Source: Bradysia coprophila (taxonomy: Eukaryota; Arthropoda; Insecta; Diptera; Sciaridae). Taken from it: DNA of 64,000 bases. The position numbers and the translations under genes are program-made. The DNA lies in the NCBI RefSeq assembly GCF_014529535.1, contig NW_023503372.1:3452988-3516987 (forward strand). Reading direction: 5' to 3'. Below, piece by piece: positions 11,774 through 22,858 of the stretch (position 1 is the stretch's first letter; every line of letters starts with the position of its first letter). A model generated the notes under the pieces. The model made no database searches, was not told where the DNA came from, and saw nothing but the letters and a program-made list of their open reading frames with translations.

Positions 11774-12179
11774 ACATAACGAGATGCAATTGGTGTCGGT
11801 AGTGGTTCGTTAGTCACTTCTACATCGATCAAATAATCAGAGTAGTCGGAATGATGTGATTTGAACGAAATGTTGAGGTGGATAGTATATGTGTGTGAGT
11901 AAGTAAATAAAGGATTCTCTGTATGATGTTTTTTTTGTTGTGAATGCGTTTTAAAACAACATGCTTAATTAATTTTAAATCCAAATTTTTGTGGTTATTT
12001 CGCTAATGTATGAAATATCAGCTTGCAGGAGATAAAACATTGTTCTACCTTGGTGTATATTTCTCGAATCACTTCTTATGTACAATTGTATATACACTCG
12101 CTGGCGCTCGTTATATACAATTGTACATACGAAGTTATTCTCGAAATATACACCAAGGTAGAAAATGTACTATAACATT

Positions 12180-12926
12180 TTCTTTTTGTTTAAATATCGT
12201 TTAGCGTCTCTCGAATTAAGAATTAGTCTCATTTACGTGTACGAAAAGGTAAATGCACATGTATCACACAAAATAGAGATGAACAGTCAGCAGGGACATA
12301 AAGAAACTAAATGCATCTACACTGAAACGATATTCGGATCACAGTGTCACTTTTCTACATTTTCATTTGGTTTCCTTGTACTTAATCTATTACTTCTGTT
12401 GTTTAAACTAAAACTTGTAGGGTTCGTTACAAAATTGTTATTTCATCAGCATTACCATATCTTAGCTGTCTAACACTATCTAGAGTCCTCTATATTTACA
12501 TTTACGATGAGTCGTCGCAGAATATTAGTCCTCGAGATCGACAGAAAAAGGTTTGTCAGTGTTATAAATCCAAAGGTGTGACTACTCTATAATCTGTAAT
12601 CTTCTCGCCATTCCAAACCACTACCGATTTACGCTCAGACTTTAATTTTGACAGTTAAATTCGTGAAAAAATGTATCGGTACGGTCTTGTATACCATTAC
12701 CATCACAAAACCAAAACTAAATTGTTGGAAAAAGCTCGCAATATTTTTCATGAGGCATCTGCAATCCGAAGAAAAGACGATGTAGAGTAAAACGGACGGG
12801 ATTACGCACTAGCTTTCCACCGATTGGTAACGCATTGGTAACGTCCTAAAGTTCACTCAAGCTTAATAATTTGGGTAGTTGCAGTGTGTTTGGTGGATAT
12901 AACGATGTACCGAGCGATGTACACAC
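12180..12926. other. Intergenic, no gene seen
   Basis: AT-rich sequence without a recognisable coding segment or bounded repeat. Confidence 0.5.
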
Positions 12927-12934
12927 TGAATGAC

Positions 12935-13530
12935 TAGTGAATGCAACCGGTAATGAGAAACCGGTAAAAAAACCGGTAATGACGATTAACCGGTAATGGA
13001 AATTTGTCATTACCGGTTTTACCGTAGGACATTATGAACATTACTACTATGTAAATATAATCAAAACCACAAGAAATTTATACTCGAAATCACATTTTAG
13101 GAAAATAAATATCGTCTGATGATAGTAAAGTCTACGAAATCTATTAGATGGATATAAATTACAGTCCAATTCGTCAATAAAATTCAGCCCAAGAAAGCTA
13201 ATTAGAACACAGAGCCATAACTGAATGTTTTAACATCGAATTGTGATCCCTAACTTTATTAGGATGTGTCATTCGTTCTATCCTGAAATGGAAGTCGAAG
13301 AAAAGTAGATCTACACAAAAAGAACATTCTGCAAATTTGTTTTATTCATCGTACTGATTCATGGACCGAGCAATTTTTCGGGTTTTGTCATTATATAACT
13401 GGACTCAATTGACCGATTTGTATGCAAAATATAATACCGGTAATTTACCGGTAAATTTACTCGAAAATGTCAGTAATACCGTTTACCAGTTTTTAAACTT
13501 AAAAAAAACTGACGGTAATTGCATTCACTA
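12935..13530. mobile_element. Non-autonomous hAT-type element with ACCGGTAAT subterminal repeats
   Basis: The 596-bp element has ends TAGTGAATGCAA and its complement, flanked by identical 8-bp TGAATGAC at 12927-12934 and 13531-13538. Near the left end ACCGGTAA words occur several times (12946-13020), and near the right end ACCGGTAAT and TTACCGGTAAA occur at 13435-13465. Subterminal short repeats plus an 8-bp duplication are typical of hAT elements, where they bind transposase (family knowledge). No ORF; presumably mobilised in trans. Confidence 0.88.
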
Positions 13531-13539
13531 TGAATGACT

Positions 13540-15140
13540 CAAACCCAAAAACAATCAACTTTGTGAGCATATGTCTAGCTTACATTAGGCGAGATGAGAT
13601 ATCAATTAGGCACATAGCTTTCCTCAGAGCGTATTTTCATACTTGGAAGCGTTGTTTGGAAGGCACGCTAAGCCGGTAAACAAAAGAAGTAGCAGATATC
13701 TTGAATCTTGAGCTCTATTCTCAGGTCTACTAACACATTAAAAGTGGCATTGTCCATTGCCAGAACACGTCCACTACAGCTCCAAAACTACAATTTCCTA
13801 AACAACAGTTGCCCGTTAAGCCCGTTTAAAATCCATTTCCCTTGCAAATAAGCAACCTAACTGCCACTGACATTATTTTAGCAAGCCTAGTGGTTAAATT
13901 ACTTCGTTCAGTGTATAGTCGAAAAAGCCATCGACCCGTTCACCACTATCAGCAGCATAATATACACAACAATGATTTTTATCTACTGTTATTATACTTG
14001 TTTCCTATTCGTGTTTCATCATTACCTAATTTGATCGTTTCACATTGTTTGTCCACTCATCCTGACCCACTTCGTTATTGTATGGCCGGTGTATGGGAAA
14101 ATAAACGACATTTTCCGACTATATTCTTTGTGCAAATAAAAATATCTTTATAATAATAATAATAGGAAAAAAGTATCACAATGATGGCAAGAAAAAAGGA
14201 ATTTAATTTAGTCCGAGCTGAGTATCACCCATAGTATCGCATTTGTATATAACCGAAATGTCGGAAAGCATACCCCTGGGTATATATCAAAGCTGCAATA
14301 AAATTAATTATTTTGGTCAGTTTGTGCTTTGTGGCTAAGAGTTGGGTATAATAAATTACGAGGCAGCATGGTTTCACATAGGAAAAGATGTGGAGAGAAT
14401 TTTTGGCACGACAGAAAGATAAATTGCCTTTTATTCGTTATCGGTTGCACACACCGGTTTATATCTGTATTTTCTACCTTTTCAAAATTTTGTATTAATT
14501 AATTAAATCAACAAGTTTTCGCTTGCAAATTTTGAGGAAGTTTCTGAGGACGTTCAGTACTTGGATGATTGAATTAAAAAGTTTGTATCCGTTTAGGAGA
14601 ATACAAAATAGAGTTTAGAATTTCGATGTGGATACCGTTTTTAAGCGTTGTCGGTGAGTAATTGTTGTTTGTTGGCACTGATGTAATGTTATTGTGTTCA
14701 GCAATTAGCGCTTACTAGAAGTGCAGAAATAAACTATTTTATCCGGAGACTGGTGCCCGACACACTAGTACATAAATAAACATGGACTGCTTAATATCAA
14801 CGTCTAAATGATGTATATCCACCAACGATGATGAAATCACCGAAGGAACGGTGTTTTTTAGTAGATTATGCAATAGGGAAACATTGACTGGTAAGAAAAT
14901 GTAGCCTGAACCGAAGGCAAGGGGTACAATCACAACGACTCAGATAAAAAATTATCCCCGATAGCCACCCTTATTCATTATTTCATCATCCTTAGATGCG
15001 TTGCTTTTGCAGACGCCATTATCGCGAAGTCAATAACTCAGCATCTCAAATTCGTTTAAAAATTTTTGAGTCTTTTTTGTTACTTTGTAATTTTAACTTT
15101 TTACTTCGGCTACCCATGTAACATTAAAAGATCGCAAGGT
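13540..15140. other. Intergenic, no gene seen
   Basis: AT-rich. Small ORFs (for example 13842-14153) show no family motif. Nothing else with clear structure was recognised. Confidence 0.5.
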
Positions 15141-15148
15141 CTTATTCA

Positions 15149-15583
15149 TTATGCATCAAATAGTCTTAAAATTAAATTAACTGAATTAATGTCAGCTTCA
15201 AGTTGTCGATACTTTTCACCTAATGTTTTCAAATCCAGATTTTTTTTTATTCTAAAGTAACATAGGCAACACACTGACCTGGACGACGTAGCCGAATCTC
15301 CCACAGCAGCGCCTAGATACGCTAGATACTGGAACGCTGAACACGCCTTCTTTGCAACATTCTCCAAGCAAGGGTCAGTAGTGGGGACAGATTCTTTTTT
15401 ATCTTTGAATGGACGTTTGCGACTATTGCAGCTGCATTTCTTACCTAATTTCAATAGATTTTGACGAGCTCACCATTGTTGAAATGTAATTATTAGTTTA
15501 ATACCATCAGTGTCGATCACGTAAGAATCAGTGGTGGTAACTGAATCACTTTCAATTTGAGTCTTATCTTTCGTATTTTCCAT
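15149..15583 (-). CDS. Unknown ORF with one in-frame stop or a very short intron
   Basis: From ATG at 15583 a coding-like frame runs MENTKDKTQIESDSV ... ITFQQW, meets a TGA at about 15470, then continues in the same frame through CSCNSRKRPFKDKK ... FQYLAYLGAAVGDSA to 15149. The TGA lies inside a good donor (GTGAGC), and an AG 42 bp on keeps the frame, so either a 42-bp intron or a nonsense mutation explains it. The intron would be shorter than the 54-57-bp introns seen in confident genes. No family recognised; a second donor-like GTCAGT follows the TSSR codons. It could be a gene fragment or pseudogene. Confidence 0.25.
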
Positions 15584-15613
15584 GATATTTTGCAAGTAAG
15601 TGAAAGTTAAGAT

Positions 15614-15928
15614 ATGTTTAAGACCCAGATGTCTTTGATCATGGTTTCGAAAAGAATGTTCATAAAGTTAACGAGTTACTATAGATCATCTTCAAGGCCG
15701 TTTAAAATGCCATCCACGTTAAAAACAATGTCATTTGAACGAGAGATTTTAAACCACCAGCTATTGTTCGTTCGTTTTTTTACACAGGATTTTAAATTTA
15801 GTACTCAAATGGCAGCTCTTTTTTTACATAAAAGTTTGTGTTCAACAAAACACAACGAAACTAATCTGAGATTACGTTTGAAAGTACCGCAACTTGAACA
15901 TGATCTACATATAATTTTGCTGAACTAA
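15614..15928 (+). pseudogene. Unknown coding-like segment related to one at 29505-29720
   Basis: The 3' part encodes NETNLRLRLKVPQLEHDL..., which resembles NETKMRLRLKVLSPEDDP... encoded on the minus strand near 29710-29640. The match extends at nucleotide level over about 75 bp, so these are diverged copies of one sequence. The protein is not recognised; it may be a transposon-encoded or domesticated ORF. Only the shared segment supports a coding past. Confidence 0.3.
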
Positions 15929-16424
15929 TTTCAATCATGTGATCCATAGACACTAGTGGAAACTAAATTTAAGAGAATTCAGAATATTTCTTTCAACCAT
16001 ACAAGCTTTCTATGTCTAGCTTCATACAAACACACACTACTACACATTCGTGTCCGATATAATTTTGATTGACATCAGTGACCAAAAGAAAAACAAAAAT
16101 AAAAACTTTCGCTGCAAATATTATTTTATTTGTGTTATGTTAGTATATGTACAAAACATGAAATAATTATGCTCGTGACCAACTTATGTGGTAATATACT
16201 ATTTTAGGCACATGATGACATAATGTGTATTGTCACACTCGAATTACAATCTCGTAAACTTTAAGCATCGAGTTCCTATCTCATCGAAATATATTATGGA
16301 TGGTAATTCAAGTAAAGGAAGTTGTTTTTCATTCAACTGTAGCTTCGGCAAACACTAAAAAAAAATTCTTTAGTTCTCTTGTCAAATTTAATTATTTGTG
16401 CCACCGAGAATTGAAATACGACTC

Positions 16425-16950
16425 TTTTCAGCACTCATTTTAGTGTTGTAAAGTGACTTATTTCAGCACCCGTTTGATGGGATATTTCAACACTCAACAC
16501 TGCTGTTATGGAATTTGTATGAGTTATTACAACATTCGTTTTAGAAAATGCAAAGCAATGTGATCGATCAAATTTGAAGAGTGATTGTTTACAATGAAAA
16601 TTATGATTTTTTGGGCATTTGTCTATTTCAATTCTCGGTTGGCACAAAGCATGATGTGTTACTAATGAGATTTTTTCAGCACACGACCCAATTTTCCTTA
16701 CTCGCTCCGCTCGTAAGGAAAACTTGGGTCTAGTGCTGAAAAAATCAACATTACAATACTTGTAACACAACATACTATTATGCAACTAGTTGCGAAAAGT
16801 TTTAGTTTTTGTCACTAGATGTGACGAGCGAAGCAAGCTTTATAACCACATCGTGTGACAAAAACTACCACTTTTTGCAACGTGTTGCGTGTTGCATACA
16901 ACGTTTTCTGCAACAAGCTGCGAAAAATGAACTTTTGAAATGCAAAGCAT
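16425..16950. repeat. Cluster of hairpins and TTTCAGCAC direct repeats
   Basis: One hairpin has arms ACCCAATTTTCCTTA and TAAGGAAAACTTGGGT (16686-16700, 16714-16729) and loop CTCGCTCCGCTCG. A second pairs 16782-16822 with 16845-16885 around a loop containing GAGCGAAGC. TTTCAGCAC words recur at 16428, 16462 and 16675. It looks like overlapping foldback elements; no gene. Confidence 0.7.
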
Positions 16951-17055
16951 AACTCTACCTTTAACATACATTCTTCTGTATCAACGAAATATTGTATGAA
17001 CGATCAAGTAGACTGCATTTATGTACGCTTCAAAAATTGGTTCATTGCGATTATA

Positions 17056-17145
17056 TATCTCCATAGCCGAATGGTTAGAGGTGTTGCTCGATAAGCATTG
17101 GGTTTTGGTGTCGGTGGTTCGAAATTTGCTCAGGGAAGATTTTTT
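17056..17145 (+). repeat. tRNA-like Pol III module
   Basis: TAGCCGAATGG at 17064 fits the A-box consensus and GGTTCGAAATT at 17115 is close to the B-box, followed by a T-run at 17139. Cloverleaf pairing is poor, especially the anticodon stem, so this is a tRNA pseudogene or SINE head and not a working tRNA. The central CTCGATAAGCAT resembles GGTCGATATGCT in the modules at 11.1 and 11.7 kb. Confidence 0.5.
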
Positions 17146-17149
17146 ATTT

Positions 17150-18690
17150 ACAGTTAATGGTTCAGATGTTCAGAAGGAGTGATGAAACGTAAATCCATTT
17201 TACAACTAGTGGTGAAAAGTAAAACATAGAAAACCAGAGAAAGAAGGCCCTTCTATCGCCACCCAAATCACGCATAAAAAAGTTCAGTTTTCACAGCGCA
17301 GTTGCAGAAAGTAAATTTTGCTTCCGAATGTTAATCGTTTACTGCTTGCAAAGCTGTATTTTAAAAGTTCTAGAATGAAATTGAATTATACATACCAATT
17401 GATTGATTGCATTTGGTTTAATTAAAACCTTAACTCATGTAATTTTCTATGAAATTAAATCAAAAATAAATTAGAAATAAAATTGTTTCATATTCACTTG
17501 TTATTTATAACGCATGGGCCCACCCACTCCCTGTAATTCCGCATTTAAATAATTTTACATTAAACTCTACCGGAACCGATGATTATTTTTTTGACACGAA
17601 AAATAAACTGATTTTAGCAAATTCATGTTTTTCCAATGGAATAATCATTTTTATTCAAACAAAACCCATATCTACATACATCTCATTTACATTTTTCGAT
17701 GGGAAAATAATTTTTGATTCAACAAACAACATATAAAATTGTGTTTGATTTGATTCGTTTCATTTTGGATTATAGTGCATTTTTTGAATCAAATCCAATT
17801 ATTTTAGGATATGCGCCAATTTATATTAAAATATACTTTTTCCCGTACATTCAAACGATTCCATGGCAAAACGTACAATAGTGTGTGTGATTCTATCGGA
17901 AAGATTGTACGCACTTCTGTTGAGAATTGGTCCTAGAGATGAGTTTGGAACAAAAATTTAGTACAAAGTTCTATGAAGTTAAGTTGTTCATCTTTTAATT
18001 GGTTCGCCTTTCGTTGGCTTAAACTTTTAGATATCGTAACAAATCAAAAAAATCTATTACTTCCTTTGATCTAAGTATAAACATCAGACTAAACATATAA
18101 TCACTTTCTTTAATATTAAATTTATTTATATGAGCAAGTGTTAACCATAGATTATCGATTAATTTTGTAGGTGCAGTGGGTGGCAGATGGTTATCCGTTA
18201 ACGGTGAAATTTGATAGGACCATTACGGTGAGGGGTTGCTCACTATTTGAGAGTAATCAGATTAATCGGATTTACCGGTAATTAGCCATTGATTTGCCGG
18301 TTCAAACATTGTAACTTAGCTACAAATCGTAATAAATCTATATTTCATTGATTTATTACGATTTGTAGCTAATTCACGAATATTTTTTTTTAATTTTGGT
18401 AAATCAAGGCGAGCAACTTCCCGCCATTACTCACTTCAAATTGAGAAAGTCGCGAAGACAACTTCAGGAAAGCAAATTACGCTGCGAATAACTCGATTTG
18501 ATAGCTTTGTCCCGTTTAATAAGTTAAAAGACAATAATCACCCACGATGGTACTCTAGAAGACTGTTGAGTCTGTTTGAATAGGAAATGAAGCCCGCATG
18601 CCCGTTTTAAGAGGACGATTCGTCTGACTGATAAACTACCTTGCTCTTTCAAGAGCTGAACCCGATTCATTACAGAACCAGTCCTATGAC
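17150..18690. other. Intergenic with one perfect hairpin
   Basis: No gene seen. A perfect 22-bp stem (18317-18338 with 18350-18371) encloses an 11-nt loop. A copy of the recurring AAATCTATTACTTC word lies at 18050-18066. ACCGGTAATTAGCC with a nearby TTTGCCGG (18273-18302) recalls the subterminal motif of the element at 12935. Confidence 0.6.
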
Positions 18691-18696
18691 CAATAT

Positions 18697-19224
18697 TTGT
18701 TTGTCATAGGATACCTTATATCTGACACATCAAAATTTTGGAATAACGTTAAATCTGTGAGGAGAGTGGATGGATATCCAAGTGTACCTCAAGAAATGCG
18801 ATCTATTGGCCAAATTTTTGAGAATGTGTACAAGGACGTTGACGTCAATAAGAACAGTGGTCCGATTATGTCTTACCTTTGTTTTTGAGAAATTGTTCGG
18901 CAACTCTGTTATCACCGTTTCATCATATTTTCAATTTATCATTAAGTCTCGGGACTGATGGAAAGAATGTTATGCTGTGCCGATTTTTAAGAGCGGTGTT
19001 ACAGAGGTGTTGTGATTCTCCCAACTTTTGGTAAGCTTTTTGAATCAATCGTCTGCGAATTTTTGACTGAAAGTTATATCGCTTACGCAGCACAGATTAA
19101 ATCAGTGATGCCATTACAGCGGTTGAATCCAGGCTTCAAATTGATGGTGTCTATGCCGATATTCGTAAGGCATTCGATAAAACTGGGAATCTATGAAATT
19201 TATTCGAAATTCCTTCGAACATAA
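18697..19224 (+). pseudogene. Degenerate LINE reverse-transcriptase fragment (Jockey/I-like)
   Basis: Pieces in several frames resemble the region before and at the start of the RT domain: FWNNVKSVRR, KNSGPD-like, a VPIFKSG segment, then ILPTFGKLFES and a YADIRKAFDK motif matching the conserved D of RT motif A. The pieces lie in consistent order on the plus strand but need several frame changes, so the copy is dead. Confidence 0.7.
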
Positions 19225-19229
19225 CTGAA

Positions 19230-21180
19230 TTTACAGTTACAAATGTTTACACATTTAACTCATTATTGTACTACATCGGTATACTTTAGCGTGTGCTGTT
19301 CGAAGAGTTTTTCTTTACATGATTTATGGTTAATTTTGTTCGAAACTCTTGTCAATATTAAATAAAACCGTTAACCATAATCTAATTTCCAAAACTATAC
19401 AAAATATTTGTTTTATAAATGAAATTCGCGTTGGCTGTTTTACATTATTATTTCACAATTAAAATGTTTTTCGACTAACATATATCGCGGATTATTTGTC
19501 ATAATGTTATTTGTTTATTTACATTTCCATTACTGTATAAATGAAATACATCAAGCTTACCAGCACACGTTAATGGCGTACATGATTATCAAGTGGAAAT
19601 GGTGTATCCTTTTTTTTGAGTAAACATACGTGCGACAGTGTACATGATAGTCAAACCGAACATGGCCACTGTATTAATTTAAGTAAAACATTTATCGGTT
19701 CAGTGACAGCCACATTCGAGATAAATTGAATCGAGGTCAAAATTTAGCTTTATGAAAGTTTTAGCAAAATACCCCAACAGTTTTCGGAGAAATATATTGG
19801 TTTTGTCAAGTTTCACGACCTTGCTCCGAGGTGGCATTAGACTATACCTCGGTGGTCGAAATGTAATAAGTTTAAAACGAATGTAAAAAGAATCAATATA
19901 ATCGAAATCGATTAGGAGATATTGTCGAACGAAGTGGGCAAACATCTTAAGTGTCCATTCCCTCGTCCATTCCACTCAACAAAAAGTACTCCGTGATAGA
20001 GCCGTGAGAGAGCGAACTGTCAAATAAAAAAAAGGAAAAATTGAAAAAATTCAATTTTGTCTCTCACACAGAGTACTTTTTTGGTAAGTGGAAACTAAGC
20101 ATTAATCGGTATTTTTGGCTTCCATGGAAGAAATTGTTTGAATTAACAACTTCAAATTTACGAAAGTAGATAAAAATTAGATTATTAAAATGAAACGACG
20201 TCTCATCAGTCAAGGGCCCCCACCGACCTTAATAGTTAGGGCATAAATGGATGCAAAATCTTTTACTTCAGTAATTTTAACACACATCTCATAACACAAA
20301 ATCACATTTACCGTAGGTGACTGATAATTTTATTTTAATTCTATTCTATTAAACTCGGAGCGAGCAGTAATTATGACACACGACTTGTCTAAATAAAGAT
20401 TACAGGAATGAAGAAAATGAGAAAATAGTTTTTAAAGAAAACGACCTTATGACGCTAAAAGTATCTGCAACTCAACTCTCAAATAACTTTGTTTCTGACG
20501 TTAATATATCTCTCCTAATGATGATAAGCTATCTATACTTTTTCTCCTTTTCTGAATAATATCATTAAATTATAATCCCTTCAGTTCAGAACTGCTAACC
20601 TGACTGATTAAAATAGTTTTGAGCTTCTCCGTATCGTGATGAGGAAACTTTCGCACAGTGTCGCATAAAATTGTTTGTGACACGAATACTCATATCTCAC
20701 AACAGATATACCACATCTGCCATATATTACAACCGTATCCACACGTATACACCTTCTTGCACTAGTGTGTCGTTCTCAATTTTGGAAAACTTAATGTGAA
20801 AATATCAAATTTATGAGAAAGTACCGAGAAAATAAAAACTTTTCCAGCAGACGTATTTTTAAATTCATTAGGACGAATATACTACACAGGACAGCCAACC
20901 ATACCATTACGTATATGAGCGCAATAGCAAAAAGTGTGCAGTGGACTTATGATAAAAACCAAAAGTATATGACTATACGTGTTAGACGAGCTGCAACAAA
21001 TCCAATAGAAAACTGAAGTCGTGATTTGAATAGTAAATTTGAAAAATGCCGTTTGCACTAGAGTTAAAAGCATATTTGCCATGTAGTTTTTTTGTGTAAG
21101 TTACCATTTTAAAACCGTACGAAAGGGATCAGAAAAAGATTTCAGTTCGTTATGGAGTTGTATATCTCTTTGTTTTTATA
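19230..21180. other. Intergenic with a short inverted-repeat element at 19970-20093
   Basis: No gene seen. Within it, 19970-20093 has about 27-bp inverted ends (TTCCACTCAACAAAAAGTAC against the complement of the right end) and no clear target duplication. Another recurring-word copy lies at 20256-20273. Confidence 0.55.
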
Positions 21181-21188
21181 TTTCGGGA

Positions 21189-22434
21189 CAGTCATGAGAG
21201 CCGCCAACTTTCAGCCGCCAAAAAACGGCGGCTAAGGGCTAAAACTGCCGCCGCCGCCGCCGAGGTCTTAAGAAGGCTAGACACGGCTAGCCGCCGTCGG
21301 CCGCCGCCAGATGGTTAGGTCGGCTGACTCGGCGGCTAAAGGAAATTATAAGTAATAAGAATGGTATTTTTTCTTCATAAATATTAAACACCAAATATCA
21401 ACTACCATACCAAATAAGTAGTTGATTTAAAAAAGATAATCTTTTTTATTTACCTGTTGTTGATTATGATCATAATAATATTGCATCATAAACTTTTGAA
21501 AAAAGCGCTAAAATTTGTGAAGAAAACGGAAAGCAAAAATGCATATTGCGATGCCGTCACTTAAAACCTTACCCGTACGCTGCAATCTTCTGCCTATTGC
21601 ATTGTAACAGTATAATTTTTTAATTGTTAAAATCAATCGGTATCGGTATCTAATTGTATGTGTGTCATATGTGTTTCATCTTTGATTTGGTTGTTAATAA
21701 AAAATGAGTTTCGCTCTTCAGTTTGGTGTCGTTAAAAGTGTTTAAATTTAAACAAATTGAATCGAATTTAAAAAAAAAGGATTTTCGATGATTTAGTGCC
21801 CTGTAGTGCCCTAAAAACATTTACGAATTGGAGTCAGACATTCGAAAAATTGAAACGATAATTTTAAAAAGTGAAGACAAAGACTTAGTTCGGTTGTGTA
21901 ATCAATTGAAAATCAAACTTTGTGGTAGAAGAGATTTTTTCCAAATTCAATACGCAAATATTCAGTACAATATCCGAAATCATAGAAAGGATAAATTTGA
22001 AGAGTATAACATCGAAAAATTTTGAATTTCTCGAAGTCCTTTGTCGTGCTTATTATTTCAAGGTCAGTGAATAATTGTTTGAAACAAAAAATTGCTTTTT
22101 CAGTGGTCAGTGTATAAAAAATAATTTTCACTTTGACATTTAAAGGAAAGTTTGAAGCATTCACTATGGCTACTTCGGATGAACCTGAGAATTTTGTTCA
22201 CGACGAAAAACTGTCCGTAACAGTGTGCAATGTTAAAGAAGGTGAAAATGCGTCGATTAAGAATTACTTTGGGTTCCTGATCCGATCAGCCGCCGCCAGC
22301 CGACTTTTTCACCGGCGGCTACTCCTGGACGCCGCCAGACTTTTACTAACGGCTTAGCCTGTATAGCCGCCAGCCGCCAGTCTTTTTTAGTTCGGCGGAC
22401 GCCGCCGACGATTTTTTGTCGGCTCTCATGACTG
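21189..22434. mobile_element. hAT-type element with GC-rich GCCGCC subterminal repeats, 8-bp TSD
   Basis: The 1246-bp element begins CAGTCATGAGAGCCG and ends with its exact complement, flanked by identical TTTCGGGA at 21181-21188 and 22435-22442. The first and last about 150 bp are packed with CGGCGGCT/GCCGCC words, conspicuously GC-rich in an AT-rich region. CAG termini, an 8-bp duplication and subterminal repeats all fit hAT. Two short ORFs inside (21828-22025 and 22133-22357) are coding-like (SEDKDLVRLCNQLKIKL; ATSDEPENFVHDEKLSV) but unrecognised and may be remnants of an internally deleted gene. Confidence 0.88.
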
Positions 22435-22858
22435 TTTCGGGATACTGTTTACGAATTGAAAAAAGAAAAAAGAAACAACAACCAGAACATGCATATTGTT
22501 GTACGAGTGTTAGGAAGTTGCATGTTGTTGCATTCACTTGTTTAAAAATTTATATTCGGTGGCAACATTTACATTTATCACGGTGGAAGAGGACTTTTTA
22601 CTTTTGAAATTATAAAAATGAATTTAGCGCTACACTCGTAGCATTAAACATTCAATTGTTCAAATGGATTGCATGGTGGGTTTGTATAGAAGGTTTTTTA
22701 TCGGTGAAGCTAACTCCTCATCCTCAAGGCACTCTATAAGAAGTCGTTCGTACGGTCGGATCGGATGCCTCAAAGTTCTAACAGAATGTATGTCAAAACA
22801 ATTTTAGTAATTAATTAATTAATGATGCGAAGCAGCAGTACACGCGACCAGAACGTAT

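Larger units (their letters stand above)
10905..12176. repeat. Tandem duplication, unit about 629 bp
   Basis: Matching words lie 628-630 bp apart (TATGAAATAT at 11381 and 12009; CCTGCAAGCTG at 10921 and 11551). The unit holds a tRNA-like module followed by a long palindrome. Copies differ by scattered substitutions and small indels, so the duplication is fairly recent. The left copy lacks the left arm of its palindrome and the right copy ends inside its palindrome, so the boundaries fall within the hairpins. Confidence 0.9.
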
